DNA of 64,000 nt, taken from contig CM041776.1 of the NCBI GenBank assembly GCA_023374045.1, positions 119,989,000 to 120,052,999 on the forward strand. Reading direction: 5' to 3'. Each line of letters opens with the position of its first letter. Positions within the stretch are counted from its first letter, which is position 1. Shown here in pieces: positions 47,201-59,139 of this stretch. The stretch comes from Limonium bicolor (Eukaryota > Streptophyta > Magnoliopsida > Caryophyllales > Plumbaginaceae). A model generated the notes under the pieces. It was not told the DNA's origin, ran no database searches, and worked only from the letters and a program-made list of their open reading frames with translations. The position numbers and the translations under genes were made by a program.

Positions 47201-48648
47201 ACACAATCACAGGCGCACATGGAACTACATTCCCAGCGTAGACAAAACGGCTCCCGCCTGGCAGATCAAACACCACTTTCCTCGCTGCGCAGTCTATATG
47301 GGCATGGTGCTCTGCTAGCCAATCCATGCCCAAAATCACATCAAAACAGGTCATCCGCATCGGGATGAGGTCAGCAAAGAAAGTCTTCTCCCTAACTACT
47401 ATGGGACAAGCCTTACACACAGAATCTAGCACAACAAGGGGCAACCCCACCTAATGTACTACTCACACACAAGTCTATCTCCCACTAGGCACAACAGTCA
47501 GTCCAAAGGTCACCCAACAAATCAAAGCAGATAAAAGGTCGGGCGGTGCGTAGCTCCAGAATCAAACAGACAAAACACATCTCGAGGAATGGATGGAGAA
47601 TACCTAGATGACGCGACACCCGCTCGATCACGCTCTCCAGCCATAGCATAAACCCGGGCCTGAGTCTGAGGCTTCTCTGGTCAGACCTCGCCCCTGAGTC
47701 TGAGACGGTACCTCTATCCCCTGAGCCTCTACTGGACGCCTGAGGGCACTGAGCAATCCGGTGCTCCAACGACCCGCACTTAAAGAAGGCACGGTCTTAC
47801 GTAGCACTCCCTACAGGATGGGAGTGGCCACAAGACCCACACCTCGCCCCAGCTGACGAAGATGAAGAAGCTCCCCGACGGTCTCCATAAGTCTGCTTCT
47901 TCTGAGGAGGAGCAGCCTCCTTCTTCTGAGGCTCCTCAGCACGCCTCTTCCCTTATGGTCCTTGCCAGCCTGTCTGCCCTTGATGTCGGCCTCTCTACCA
48001 GCAGGGCGACATCCGCTACATCCCTGAAAGTCCGGTGACGAAGAGGTGTCACCGCCGACCTGATGTCTGGCTCAATCCGCTCTCAAACTTACGAGCCTTC
48101 CTGTGCTCATCCGGCTCTGGAGCATACTTCGACAGCGTCACAAACTTCCTCACAAACTCCTCTACAGTCATCTCTCTCCCCTGGCGCAGCCGGTTATACT
48201 CGTTGATCTTCTGGTCCTTGTACACATCCGGATAGAACTGCTTGTTGAACTCAAGCAGAACTGATCCCAGGTCCAAGGCTGGGGATGCCTACCCATCACC
48301 ATGCGCACCACTCCTTCGCCTCCCCCTTAAAGAGGAACGTGGCGAAGTCCACCTTCTGGTCATCCTCCGACCCCATCACTCAAAGCAGGTCCTCGACCTC
48401 TGTAATCCAGTGGCTCGCCTCCTGAGGGTCACCACAGCCGTCAAAGGATGGACGCTTTAGCTTCATGAACTCCTGGAGAGCTCGGACTCGGCCCCCACGG
48501 CATTCGCTCCTGCTGGGCCAGCACCACCAGCTCCTCCACCAGCTCCCCCAGCAGCTGCAGCCATCGTCTGCATCAACTGCGTCACAAACTGCTGCACTAC
48601 ATCCGCAGCATCTCCCTGAGGGGTCACTGGTGTCCTACGAGGAGCCAT
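44215..48648 (-). pseudogene. Element B gag-pol (frameshifted chromovirus polyprotein)
   Basis: Reading on the minus strand, gag starts MAPRRTPVTPQGDAAD at 48648. The gag core (EFVRKFVTLSKYAPEPDEH) lies at about 48110-48270 and a CCHC zinc knuckle at about 47740-47860. The protease near 47560 reads FDSGATH once a frame shift is allowed for. RT follows at 46593-47450 ([20 protein letters not shown], then [13 protein letters not shown]), with RT end and RNase H at about 45715-46531 ([11 protein letters not shown]). Integrase lies at about 44700-45506 (CQTCQQIKAEH, GMDFVMGLP, VSDRDPRF, SDGQTERTN). A chromodomain-like tail ends at the stop 44215-44217. At least ten frame breaks separate these pieces. 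Gene order protease-RT-RNase H-integrase-chromodomain identifies a chromovirus; the lineage is most like Tekay/Del. Confidence 0.93.
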
Positions 48649-48758
48649 TTGAGATATACAAATCCAAAACTTGTCAGAACTAACTCATACTGTCAACCAC
48701 TGTCACAACTGACTCTCACACAAGCAAACACACCCACAGACACCAAAGAAAGCCAACC

Positions 48759-48772
48759 TGGCTCTGATACCA
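48759..48772 (-). promoter_or_regulatory. Primer-binding site of element B (tRNA-Met type)
   Basis: TGGTATCAGAGCCA on the minus strand, six bases inside the 5' LTR, matches the initiator tRNA-Met 3' end commonly used by this lineage. Confidence 0.88.
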
Positions 48773-48778
48773 CTAAAT

Positions 48779-50959
48779 GTAACACCCCTAAAACCGGCTA
48801 AGAGTTAAGGGTATTACACGCCGCGTATTACTACAATAACGCAAGGCTCTAAACGATCAAAAGCAATAAAGGCCCAAAACAGAGTTCACTTAACATTGTA
48901 AACCAAAGTATTCAAATACAGCGGAAGTAAACGGATTCCAAATACATATCCGAATCAGAAACTCAAAACAGAGGAAGGCCCGAAGGCTACAACGTCATAA
49001 CAGAAGTTTAAAACAGTCAAATGAGCTAAGCACTACAGCTCCAGAACTCAAGATGATCCTCGCTGATCAATCTGCAAAAATGTTAGAAGTAGGGGAATGA
49101 GCACACAACTATGCCCAGTAAGCAGCGACCGTCATCAGCAAGGTCGCTCAAAACAGTTGAAATCAGAAGAAGAGAAGATAAACATCTTATGCACAATTCT
49201 CAAATAGTCAGAAGCTTTCAGAAACAGAAGCGGAGTGGAACACAAGGGGTTCCCATTTCAGAAACAGTCAGAGCACTTAAACAGAAAGGGGACAAAACAC
49301 AATGCACACACTCAGGAAGGGTCGCAATAGACCATAGACCATACCAGGTCTCGCTCGGAACGCAGAAATGACTCGAAAGAGCCAAAGGGTTCGTCAACCC
49401 CACAGAACAGAAAGGGAATGACCCACACTCAGAACGACGTCTACATGGTATACCACGGAATAGCTCGACCCAGCCATTCACGGCTCAGAAACAATGTGTA
49501 ATGTCCCAAAACAGAAGGGTTGCTTAAACAGAAGCAAAGTTGCATCTAAATATGCCAAAAACACTCTTAAATCAGTAGCACAGATCATAAGGAACCAACG
49601 CCGCAGACGGCACTCAAATCAGAGTTCAAACGAAGAAGTTATGTTGAAAACAGAGGGGTGTCTGAACTTGTGTCCGGACGTCGAAGTTCGGACACAAGTC
49701 GAGACTCAGAAACCAAAGAAAGCCAAATGTCCGAACTTGTGTCCGGACATCGATGTTCGGACACAAGTCGAGTTGAAATCAGATAGAGGAATTCAGAATG
49801 TCCGAACATCCAAGTTCGTACGGATGTTCGGACAGGTTTTACGGAAGGACACGCGGAAGGTCCGACCTTGTGTCCGGACTTCGAAGGTCGGACACAGGTC
49901 GAACTTTAAATCAGAGGGAAGACTTGAGGGTGTGTCCGAACATCCATGTTCGGACAGATGTTCGGACATACCCCGAACTTGCAAATCAGAAAGGCAGAAA
50001 CGCACTGTCCGAACTTCAAAGCTCGGACGGAAGTTCGGACAATGCGAAAAATGCAATTTCCAGAAGACGAACAGAGCAGAAAAGCAACACAAATCAATGC
50101 CTCAAAATGCCAATTAATCACACACACCAAATCAGGCATTAAACAGGAAACCATGGGGGTTAGCCACTTCAAATCACAACAAACGCTAATAGAAACCACA
50201 CACACAAACCACAAACAATCCTTGCAACACCCCATGGCTGAACTTCCAAACTGAATCGAGTAACCACCTACCTCAATCAATCAGCAGAGACAACTATCTG
50301 CAACAGTCCGCAGCAATCCAGAAATCCGACAGAGATCCACAGCAACTGATTCCCAAAATGTCAATTCTATAATCAGAAAACGAAGAAGGAAACCCCCAAA
50401 CTCAGAACCTCGAAAACTGTAACATAAACCTGAATCAAGACCGGATGTAGTACTGCAGCAGAAACCCAATCCGAAGGCAGCCAACGACGACTGATTCGAA
50501 CACATTCAGAACCCTCAATCAGAAAAACTAAATAAAACGAAGAGAAAACAACGAAGTCCCAATTCTGCAATTCAAACCTGGAATCGAAGAGGAACCACAC
50601 ACCAACGAAGATCGCCAAGATTGCAGCCAAAGGCAAAGCCAACGTAGAGAACAACGTAGGAAGAGATTGAGAGAGAGAGAAGAAGAGAGAAAACTGTCGC
50701 TGCTCTGAACGCACGATCGGCTCTATTGAGAAAACTGATCGTGATGCAAGAATAAATTAGATGGAGAATAATTAAATAAGGCTCCCACTCCTTATTAATT
50801 AAAGAAAACAATTACCTTAATTGTTTTAATAGATGGACCTCCTTGCCCTCTGCAATTAAAACAATGCCGCCGGTGTCCCAACTGATAATAAATGTAATCC
50901 AACCTAGATCATTATATAAACCGGACATAAAATAAGGTTGCAATTAAACGGGTATAACA
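48779..50959 (-). repeat. Element B 5' LTR (2181 bp)
   Basis: It is nearly the same as 41901-44170, with dispersed one-base indels and a few short missing segments. The dyad array is at 49668-50042. Confidence 0.9.
49668..50042. repeat. Dyad array, TGTCCGAAC...GTTCGGACA type (B 5' LTR)
   Basis: It is the counterpart of 42885-43256, starting 917 bp from the LTR start. Seven inverted repeats are kept, with one arm mutated near 49815 (GTTCGTACGG). Confidence 0.92.
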
Positions 50960-51492
50960 CTCTGTCTTCGGACCGGTGACATGAGAAGTATATTTTAAAG
51001 ATGTATGCAATTGTTTTGATCTCCCAAAGGAACGGGGACCAGAGTGTCCATCGCGACCGGTTCTGCGGGATCACAGTTTATATGTACTCAACATGGGTCT
51101 CGAACCCATGAAGAGATGGAAAAAGGAATTTCTGGTTGACATACATGCTATGACATGTTGTTGTGGTATGTGTAAATAATTATTATTTTGACCTAGAGTC
51201 CTAATGTGATTGAATTCCGAAAGTGTTATGTTACCTAGACCATGTGTCTAAAGGTTGTTATCTATCAAGACCTAAGTGTCTAAATGTTGTTATGCTACCC
51301 AGACCTAAGAGCCTAAGGGTTGTTATGTAAGTACAATATTGAATGTGTTTACCTGGACCGTTAAGTCCGAGGTTGTGATGCAATGTATGTTGGCTATGGA
51401 AGTTTATGTTGCAAGTAATCCTTGTGTTCTAATTCAAATGACGCTAGGGAAGTGTGAACTTCGAGGATGAAGTTCTTTTAAGAGGGGTAGAT
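50960..51492 (+). mobile_element. Internal 3' tail of the plus-strand beta chromovirus (C2), with purine tract
   Basis: It ends AAGTTCTTTTAAGAGGGGTAGAT directly before the LTR start at 51493, the same tail seen inverted at 41745-41770. The left side is cut by element B. There is no coding frame. Confidence 0.78.
51190..51340. repeat. Short repeat, ACCTAGACCTAAGTGTCTAAAGGTTGTTATG
   Basis: Three to four copies of about 43 bp share GACCTAnGTGTCTAAnGGTTGTTAT in the tail of the C2 element. Confidence 0.75.
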
Positions 51493-52340
51493 TGAAATAC
51501 CCCAAACCTTAATGTGTTAATTAATTGTGCGATTATAATTTCTAAGACTAATTAGTCCTTAAGATCATTGGTTAAGAAAGGAAAACCAAAAAGAAAATGG
51601 AAATGCGTAAAAAGTCACAAAATGTGAAAATACGTATTTAATTATTTTAGGAGGTATATAACCTTCATTAGGGTTATAAATATATTTTTATACCTTAACT
51701 ACACATTAAGAACATGTGGAAAAAATTCCGGAAGAAAACGGATCCAAACAATGCGTTAAAACGCTAACGGAGTCTTAAAGCGCGTTTTTCGAGAGAATCT
51801 GAAAACCTGACTTTAAATAGTTAAATGACCCCGTAAAAATAATAGTTGATTATGTAATGATAATTAAACATTAATGGGATTTTATAACCATTAAAATTAA
51901 AGGAATGAGAAAATTCCGGAAAACGGTCCGGTTAGTGAATAGTGCTAAATCGGGTAAATAAATGAGCGTTTTCTGTTAAAGACGAAAAACGCTCCAGCGT
52001 GTTTAGAGTAGTGGGCCGGTTTTATTAATGTAGACAGCCCACTCACATAAGACTAGTTAACTAATTAATTAAGTCAAAAGAGCTAAAATAACAAAAGGGT
52101 ATATACCCCCCACCCATCTCTCTCCTCCTTTATTTCTTTTCCTTTTCTCTTCCTCCCTCTCTTTCTTCCAGCCGGCTCCATCTTCTCCCCCAAGCTGTCG
52201 ATTTCTCTCCTTTCTCTCCAATGGCTACTCCAACTTCAATGCCATGCCCAAGCTTCATACAAGCTCCAATCACAAAATAATTACATATTCTTCATCTCCT
52301 CATCATTCTCTATCAATCTCTCTTTTCAAATTCAAAAAAA

Positions 52341-54539
52341 TGTTATAACCCGTATAATTGCAACCTTATATTATGTCCGGTTTATGTAATGAGCTAAGAT
52401 GGATTACATTTCTTTACTGTCAGTTGGGACGTCAGCGGCATTGTTTTTAATTGCCAAGGACAAGGAAGTCTTTCGATTAATTAATTATTTATTTATAAGG
52501 AAAGGGAATTCCTTATTTCTTTTCTTCCTGATCATTGTTATTCACGTCAGTTCGTGAGGAGCGTCTCGATCGTGGTTTGAACGACAGTTTTCTCCCTTCC
52601 CTTCTCTCTCTCTAATTCCTCCTCTGCTGAAACGGTGAATGATCTGTTGCAATCTGGTCGGAATCTCTGCTGCTGTGTAATCCGTTGTCCGCCTCAGGTT
52701 TGGTTCTCGAATTTCAGATTAGTAATTTAGAGCAAGTTCCTCTCCTCTGCAGTTTCTGATTTTGGATGATTGTTGTGATGAACTCAGCGATTGTGCTCTG
52801 CGTTTGGATTCGTGTTCTGCGTGTGGCTGTTGCTCTGCGAATTGCTGGAGGTTCTGCACACTCGGTTCAGGTTTGTGTTGCAGATTAAGGGTTGTGTTGT
52901 CTCGGTTTGTCTCTTCCGTTTTTCTGATTTTGGATTATCGTTTATGGGAATTAAGTGGCTGTTCGGTTCGGTCTGGTTGAGCATTTGTTCGTTGCTGTTG
53001 TTGATGCGTTCTGTGGATTTTCTGCTCTCTGAACTGAGGTAGGTGGTTACTCGATTCAGTTTGGAAGTTCAACCATGGGGTTTGAAAGGCTTTAATTTGA
53101 TTTGAAGTGCGTGTCTGATTGCGTTGTTGTTTGATTGTGTTTTGAATGGCTAAACCCCCATGGTTTCCTGTTTTAATGTCTGATTTGGTGTGTGTGCTTA
53201 ATTGGCAATTTGTGGTATTGAATTGCGTTGTTTTTCTGCTCTGTTCGTCTTCTGAAATTTGCAGTTTTCGCACTGTCCGAACTTCTGTCCGAGCTTTGAA
53301 GTTCGGACAGTGCGTTTTTGCCTTTCTGATTTTCAAGTTCGGGGTATGTCCGAACATCTGTCCGAACATTGATGTTCGGACACACCCTCAGGTTTCTTCT
53401 GATTTAAGTTCGACCTGTGTCCGAACTTCGATGTCCGGACACAAGGTTGGACCTTCCGCGTGTTTCTTCCGTAAAACTTGTCCGAACATCAGTCCGAACA
53501 TCAGTCCGAACATTGATGTTCAGACATTCTAAAATTTCCTGTCTGTTTTCAAATCGACTTGTGTCCTAACATTGATGTCCGAACACAAGTTCGGACGCGT
53601 GACTGTTTTGGCTTCTGAGTCTCGACTTGTGTCCGAACTTCAACGTTAGGACACAAGATCGGACACCTATCTGTTTTCAGCATAACTTCTTCGTTTGAAC
53701 TCCGATTTGAGTGCCGTCTGCGGTGTTGGATTCCTTTGATCTGTACAACTGATTTATGAGTGTTTTGGCATACTTAAATGCAATCTTGCTTCTGTTTAAG
53801 CAACCCTTCTGTTTTGGGACATTGCACATTGTTTCTGAGCCGTGAATGGCTGGGTCGAGCTATTCCGTGGTATACCATGTAGACGTCGTTCTGAGTGTGG
53901 GTTGTCCCTTTCTGTTCTGTGGGGTTGACGAACCCTTTGGCTCTTTCGAGTCATTTCTGCGTTGCCGAGAGACCTGGTATGGTCTATGGGTCTTCGACCC
54001 TTCTGAGTGTGTGCTTTGTGTCTTGTTCCCTTTCTGTTTAAGATCTCTGATTGTTTCTGAATTGGGAACCCTTGAGTTCCACTCTGTTTCTGTTCTGAAA
54101 GCTTCTGGATATTGAGAATTGTGGATATAATGCTTATCTTCTCCTTCTTCTGTTTTCAATTGTTTTGAGCGACCTTACTGATGACGGTCGCCGCTTACTG
54201 GGCATAGTTGTGTGCTCATTCCTCTACTTCTAACATTTTTGCAGATTGATCAGCGAGGATCATCTTGAGTTCTGGAGCTGTAGTGCTTAGCTCATTTGAT
54301 TTTTAAACTTCTGTTATGACGTTGTAGCCTTCGGGCCTTACTCTGTTTTGAGTTTCTGATTCGAACATGTATTTGGAAATCGTTTTACTTCCGCTGTATT
54401 GGATACTTTGGTTTACAACGTTTATGTAACTCTGTTTTGGGCCTTTATTGCATTTGAATGTTTTAGAGCCTTGTGTTATTGGTAGTAATACGCGGCGTGT
54501 AATACCCTTAACTCTTAGGCCGGTTTTAGGGGTGTTACA
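52341..54539 (+). repeat. Element D 5' LTR (2199 bp)
   Basis: TGTTATAACCC...GGGGTGTTACA. It differs from the 3' LTR by scattered single-base changes and small indels, which suggests a relatively recent insertion. A possible TATA-like TTTATAA lies near 52492. Confidence 0.93.
53273..53672. repeat. Dyad array in element D 5' LTR
   Basis: About seven hyphenated inverted repeats of GTCCGAAC/GTTCGGAC occur. It includes an extra CATCAGTCCGAA duplication near 53488-53512 that is absent from the 3' LTR copy. Confidence 0.92.
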
Positions 54540-54544
54540 TTTAG

Positions 54545-54558
54545 TGGTATCAGGGCCA
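54545..54558 (+). promoter_or_regulatory. Primer-binding site of element D (tRNA-Met type)
   Basis: TGGTATCAGGGCCA lies six bases after the 5' LTR. It has one base different (G for A) from the site in element B, so priming may be weakened. Confidence 0.85.
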
Positions 54559-54670
54559 GGTTTGGCTTTCTTTGGTGTCTGTGGGTGTGTTTGCTTGTGC
54601 GAGGTTCAGTTGTGACAGTTGTTTGATGTCTGAGTCAGTTCTGACAAGTTTTGGATTTGTGTATCTCAGA

Positions 54671-57600
54671 ATGCCTCCTCGTAGGACACCAGTGACCCCT
54701 CAGGGAGAGGCTGCAGAGGCAGTGCAGCAGTTTGTGACGCAGTTGATGCAGACGATGGTTGCAGCTGCTGGGGGAGCTGGTGGAGGAGCTGGTGGAGCAG
54801 GCCCAGCTGGGGCGAATGCTGTGGGAGGCTGAGTCCGAGCACTCCAGGAGTTCATGAAGCTAAAGCCGCCTTCCTTCGACGGCTGTGGCGACCCTCAGGA
54901 GGCGAGCCATTGGATTACTGAGGTCGAGGACCTGCTGAGAGTGATGAGGTCGGAGGACGACCAGAAGGTGGACTTCGCCACGTTCCTCTTTAAAGGGGAG
55001 GCGAAGGAGTGGTGGCGCATGGTGATGGGTAGACATCCCCAGCCTTGGACTGGGATCAGTTCTGCTTGGAGTTCAACAAGCAGTTCTATCCGGATGTCTA
55101 CAAGGATCAGAAAATCAATGAGTACAACGGCTGCGCCAGGGGAGAGAGATGTCTGTGGAGGAGTACGTGAGGAAGTTTGTGACCCTTTCGAAGTATGCCC
55201 CAGAGCCAGATGAGCATAGGAAGGCTCGTAAGTTCGAGAGCGGATTGAGACCAGACATCAGGTCCGCGGTGACACCTCTTCGTCACCGGACCTTCAGAGA
55301 TGTGGCGGATGTCGCCCTGCTGGTAGAGGCTGACATCAGGGGCAGACAGGCGGGCAAGAACCATAAGGGGAAGAGGCGTGCTGAGGAGCCTCAGAAGAAG
55401 GAAGCTGCTCCTCCTCAGAAGAAGCAGTCCTATGGAGATCGCCGGGGAGCTTCTTCATCTTCGTCAGCTGGGGCGAAGTGTGGGTCTTGTGGTCACTCCC
55501 ATCCTAGTAGGGAGTGCTACAAGAAGACTGGTGCCTGCTTTAAGTGCGGGTCGATGGAGCACCGGATCGCACAGTGCCCTCAGGCATCCGTAGAGGCTCA
55601 GGAGATAGAGGCACCGGTTCAGATTCAGGGGCGAGGTCCGATCAGAAGAAGCCTCAAACTCAGGCCCGGGTTTATGCTATGGCAGGGGAGCGTGATCGTG
55701 CGGGTGATCGCGTCGTCTCAGGTATTCTCCAGATCCATTCTCGAGATGTATTTTGTCTGTTTGACTGTGGAGCTACGCACTCCTTTATCTGCTATGATTT
55801 GCTGGGTGATCTTGGATTGACTGCTGTGCCTAGTGAAGTAGATTTATGTGTGAGTAGTCCCTTGGGTGGGATTGCTCCTTGCATTCTTGATTCTGTGTGT
55901 AAGGCTTGTCCCATAGTAGTTCGGGACAAGACCTTTTGTGCTGACCTCATCCCGATGCGGATGACCTGTTTTGATGTGATTTTGGGCATGGATTGGCTAG
56001 CAGAGCACCATGCCCATATAGATTGTGCAGCGAGGAAAGTAGTGTTCGACTTGCCAGACGGGACTCGCTTTGCTTCTCTGGGAATGCAGTTCCATGTGCG
56101 CCTGTGATTGTGTCAGTGATGCAGGCAGCCAGTTTCTTGAGGAAGGGCTGCCAGGGATTCTTGTGCTATCTGCCAGAGGTGCGTGAGGGATCTAGCTTGG
56201 AGAGCATCCCGATTGTCAGAGAGTTTCCTGAGGTCTTCCAGGATGACGTGCCTGGACTTCCACCAGTGCGTGAGGTGGAGTTCACGATCGATTTAGCGCC
56301 AGAGACTCAGCCCATCTCTAGGGCCCCGTACCGCATGAGTCCGGTGGAGTTGAAGGAGCTGAAGGTCCAGCTTCAGGAGCTGTTAGATAAGGGCTTCATA
56401 CGCCCCAGTGTTTCGCCTTGGGGAGCGCCAGTGCTGTTTGTGAAGAAGAAGGATGGGACCTTCCGTTTGTGCATCGACTATAGAGAGCTGAATAAGGTGA
56501 CCATCAAGAATCGCTATCCCCTTCCGCGCATAGATGATTTGTTTGACCAGTTGGCGGGCGCCACAGTGTTCTCGAAGATAGATCTTCGCTCAGGCTACCA
56601 TCAGTTGAGGATTAAGGCCGAAGATGTGCCTAAGTCTGCCTTTAGGACTCGTTTGGTCATTACGAGTTCCTAGTCATGCCTTTTGGATTGACTAATGCTC
56701 CATCAGTATTCATGGATATGATGAACCGGGTTTTCAAACCCTACCTGGATCAGTTTGTAGTGGTCTTCATAGATGATATCTTGGTGTACTCCAAGAGCGC
56801 AGAGGAGCATGAGGAGCATCTGAGGATCGTTTTGCAGACACTTAAGGATCGTGAGTTGTATGCTAAGTTGAAGAAGTGTGACTTCTGGCTGGATCGCGTA
56901 GTTTTCTTGGGACATGTGGTCTCGAAGGACGGTATCTCAGTGGATCCTGAGAAGATTAGAGTTGTGATGGAGTGGGCGAGGCCCACGAATGTTGCTGAGA
57001 TTCGCAGTTTCCTTGGGTTAGCTGGGTATTACAGGAAGTTTGTAGAGGGTTTTTCTAAGATTGTATCCCCGCTGACCAGTCTGTTGAGGAAGGAGATCAA
57101 GTATGAGTGGAGCGAGGCTTGCGAGCAGAGCATCCTAGAGATTAAGAAGAGGCTGACGACCGCACCGATTCTGACTTTGCCTTCTGGGACCGAGGGATTC
57201 GAGGTCTTCTGTGATGTGTCCCATAAGGGACTAGGATGTGTTCTGATGCAGCAGGGTAAGGTGGTGGCTTATGGCTCCCGGAAGCTTAAGCCCTATGAGA
57301 AGAACTACCCTACCCACGATCTGGAGTTGGCAGCTGTAGTGTTCGCGCTTAAGATTTGGAGGCATTATCTGTATGGAGCGTCGTGTAAGGTTTACACGGA
57401 CCACAAGAGTCTCAAGTATTTGTTCACTCAGAAGGAGCCGAACTTGAGACAGAGGAGGTGGTTGAAGCTACTTCATGACTACGATTTAGAGATCCTCTAC
57501 CACCCGGGTAGAGCGAATGTTGTTGTAGATGCCTTGAGCCGGAGAGGTGCTCCGGGTGTGGCTTGTGCTTTGACTGGAGTCCAGAGGTCCGCCTTAGAGC

Positions 57601-59095
57601 TTCAGCGTATGGGCGTTTGGGTAGTCAGACCAGCCAGTGCCAGTATGATAGCAGCGCTTCAGGTTCAGTCTTCTTTGTTCGACAGGATCCGGTTAGTCAG
57701 GAGTCAGACTCAGCTTTGTGTCGGATTAGAGAGGGGCTGTCTTCAGAGCAGAGTTCAGACTATTAGTGTCTCAGTGATGGTTGTCTGCATTTCAGAGGCC
57801 GAGTGTGTGTGCCTAACGATATGGTTTTGTGTAGGGAGATCCTTCAGGAGGCCCATGGGCGCCGTACTCAGTTCACCCAGGAGGGGTGAAGATGTATCGG
57901 GATCTCAGAGAGTCATTCTGGTGGTCTGGGATGAAGCGTGACATCTCTGAGTTTGTTTCAAAGTGCCAGACCTGTCAGCATTAAGGCTGAGCACCAGAGG
58001 CCAGCGGGTTTGCTTCAGCCCCTTCCCATTCCTGAGTGGAAGTGGGGAGAGTGTGGGGATGGATTTCGTCACGGGTTTGCCCGGACTCCTTCGGGTTGTG
58101 ATGCCGTATGGGTGATAGTTGATCGTCTGACGAAGTCTGCTCATTTTCTGCCGGTGAAGACCTTCAGTCTGGAGCGTCTAGCTCGTTTGTATCTGGATGA
58201 GATAGTGAGGTTGCACGGTGTGCCTACTACTATTGTGTCTGATCGTGACCCACATTTTGTTTCGAGATTTTGGCGCAGTTTGCATAAGGCCTTGGGTACG
58301 AATTTAGCCTTCATTTAGCTTACCATCCTCAGTCGGATGGCCAACAGAGAGGACTAATCAGGTTTTGGAGGACATGCTTCGCGCATGTGTCCTGGATTTT
58401 GGAGGTAGCTGGGAGCAGCATGTGACTCTGATTGAATTCGCCTACAACAACAGCTTTCAGGCGAGCATTGGTATGGCTCCGTTTGAAGCGTTGTATGGTA
58501 GGAGGTGCAGGTCCCCATCTGTTGGGATGACCTGAAGGAAAGGGTCTTGGTTGGACCCGAGCTGGTGCAGGGAGCAGTAGAGAAGATCAGGGTGATTCGT
58601 GAGTGTCTGCTTGTTGCTCAGAGTAGGCAGAAATGTTATGCAGACCAGAGGCGTAGGCCGCTCGAGTTCGAGGTTGGAGACCAGGTTTTCTTGAGAGTTT
58701 CTCCAGTCAGGGGAGTAGTCCGTTTTGGGAAGCGTGGGAAGCTTAGCCCAAGGTTCATTGGACCGTTTGAGATTCTGGAGAGGATTGGTCCTGTGGCTTA
58801 CCGGTTAGCGTTGCCACCTGCTTTGTCTGCTGTTCACGGTGTTTTTCATGTCTCTATGTTGAGGAAGTACCTGCATGATCCGTCTCACGTGATCGACTAC
58901 AGTCAGCTTCAGTTGAGGGAGGACTGCAGTTTCGAGGCGGTGCCTACTCGCATTTTAGCCAGGGATGTCCGTCGGATTCGTAGTAAGACCCTGCCTATGG
59001 TGAAGGTCCAGTGGTCAGATCAGTTAGAGAGTGAAGCGACTTGGGAACTCGAAGATGAGCTGCGTGCCAAGTATCCCTCCCTGTTCGAGCAGTAA
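54671..59095 (+). pseudogene. Element D gag-pol (frameshifted chromovirus polyprotein)
   Basis: Gag starts MPPRRTPVTPQGEAAE at 54671. The retrotransposon gag core runs to about 55260 (EEYVRKFVTLSKYAPEPDEH). CCHC knuckles lie at about 55480-55580 (CFKCGSMEHRIAQC). The protease at about 55745 reads FDCGATHSFI, with Cys where DSG or DTG is usual. RT runs from about 56330 to 57060, with [20 protein letters not shown] and the catalytic FIDD at 56770. RNase H ends near 57540 ([12 protein letters not shown]). Integrase runs from about 57890 to 58560, with DDE residues in DGF/VSDRDP/SDGQ contexts partly broken. The C-terminal chromodomain-like segment (VKVQWSDQLESEATWELED) precedes the stop at 59093. 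Frames break near 54832, 55130, 55660, 56090, 56670, 57690, 57980, 58320 and 58500. The long RT-RNase H frame (56676-57941) shows this copy is less decayed than element B. Confidence 0.94.
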
Positions 59096-59117
59096 GGTGA
59101 GTTAATCTCGTGGACGA

Positions 59118-59139
59118 GATTCTTTTAAGGGGGAGGTGA
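59118..59139 (+). promoter_or_regulatory. Polypurine tract of element D
   Basis: ATTCTTTTAAGGGGGAGGTGA abuts the 3' LTR; it is identical in type to that of element B. Confidence 0.78.

Larger units (their letters stand above)
41901..50959 (-). mobile_element. Chromovirus element B (Tekay/Del-like), nearly complete, minus strand
   Basis: It has two LTRs (3' LTR 41901-44170; 5' LTR 48779-50959), both bounded TGTTATAACCC...GGGTGTTACA in element orientation. A tRNA-Met-type primer site lies next to the 5' LTR, a purine tract next to the 3' LTR, and a frameshifted gag-pol between. The same family as element D at 52341-61324. No target duplication is present: left flank ATACA, right flank CTCTG. 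The flanks are 3' tails of two beta chromoviruses in opposite orientation. Confidence 0.92.

Noticed and set aside
51093..51112. GGGTTCGAGACCC on the minus strand looks like a tRNA/SINE B box
   Set aside because: No A box at the right spacing and no cloverleaf; it is in a chromovirus tail.
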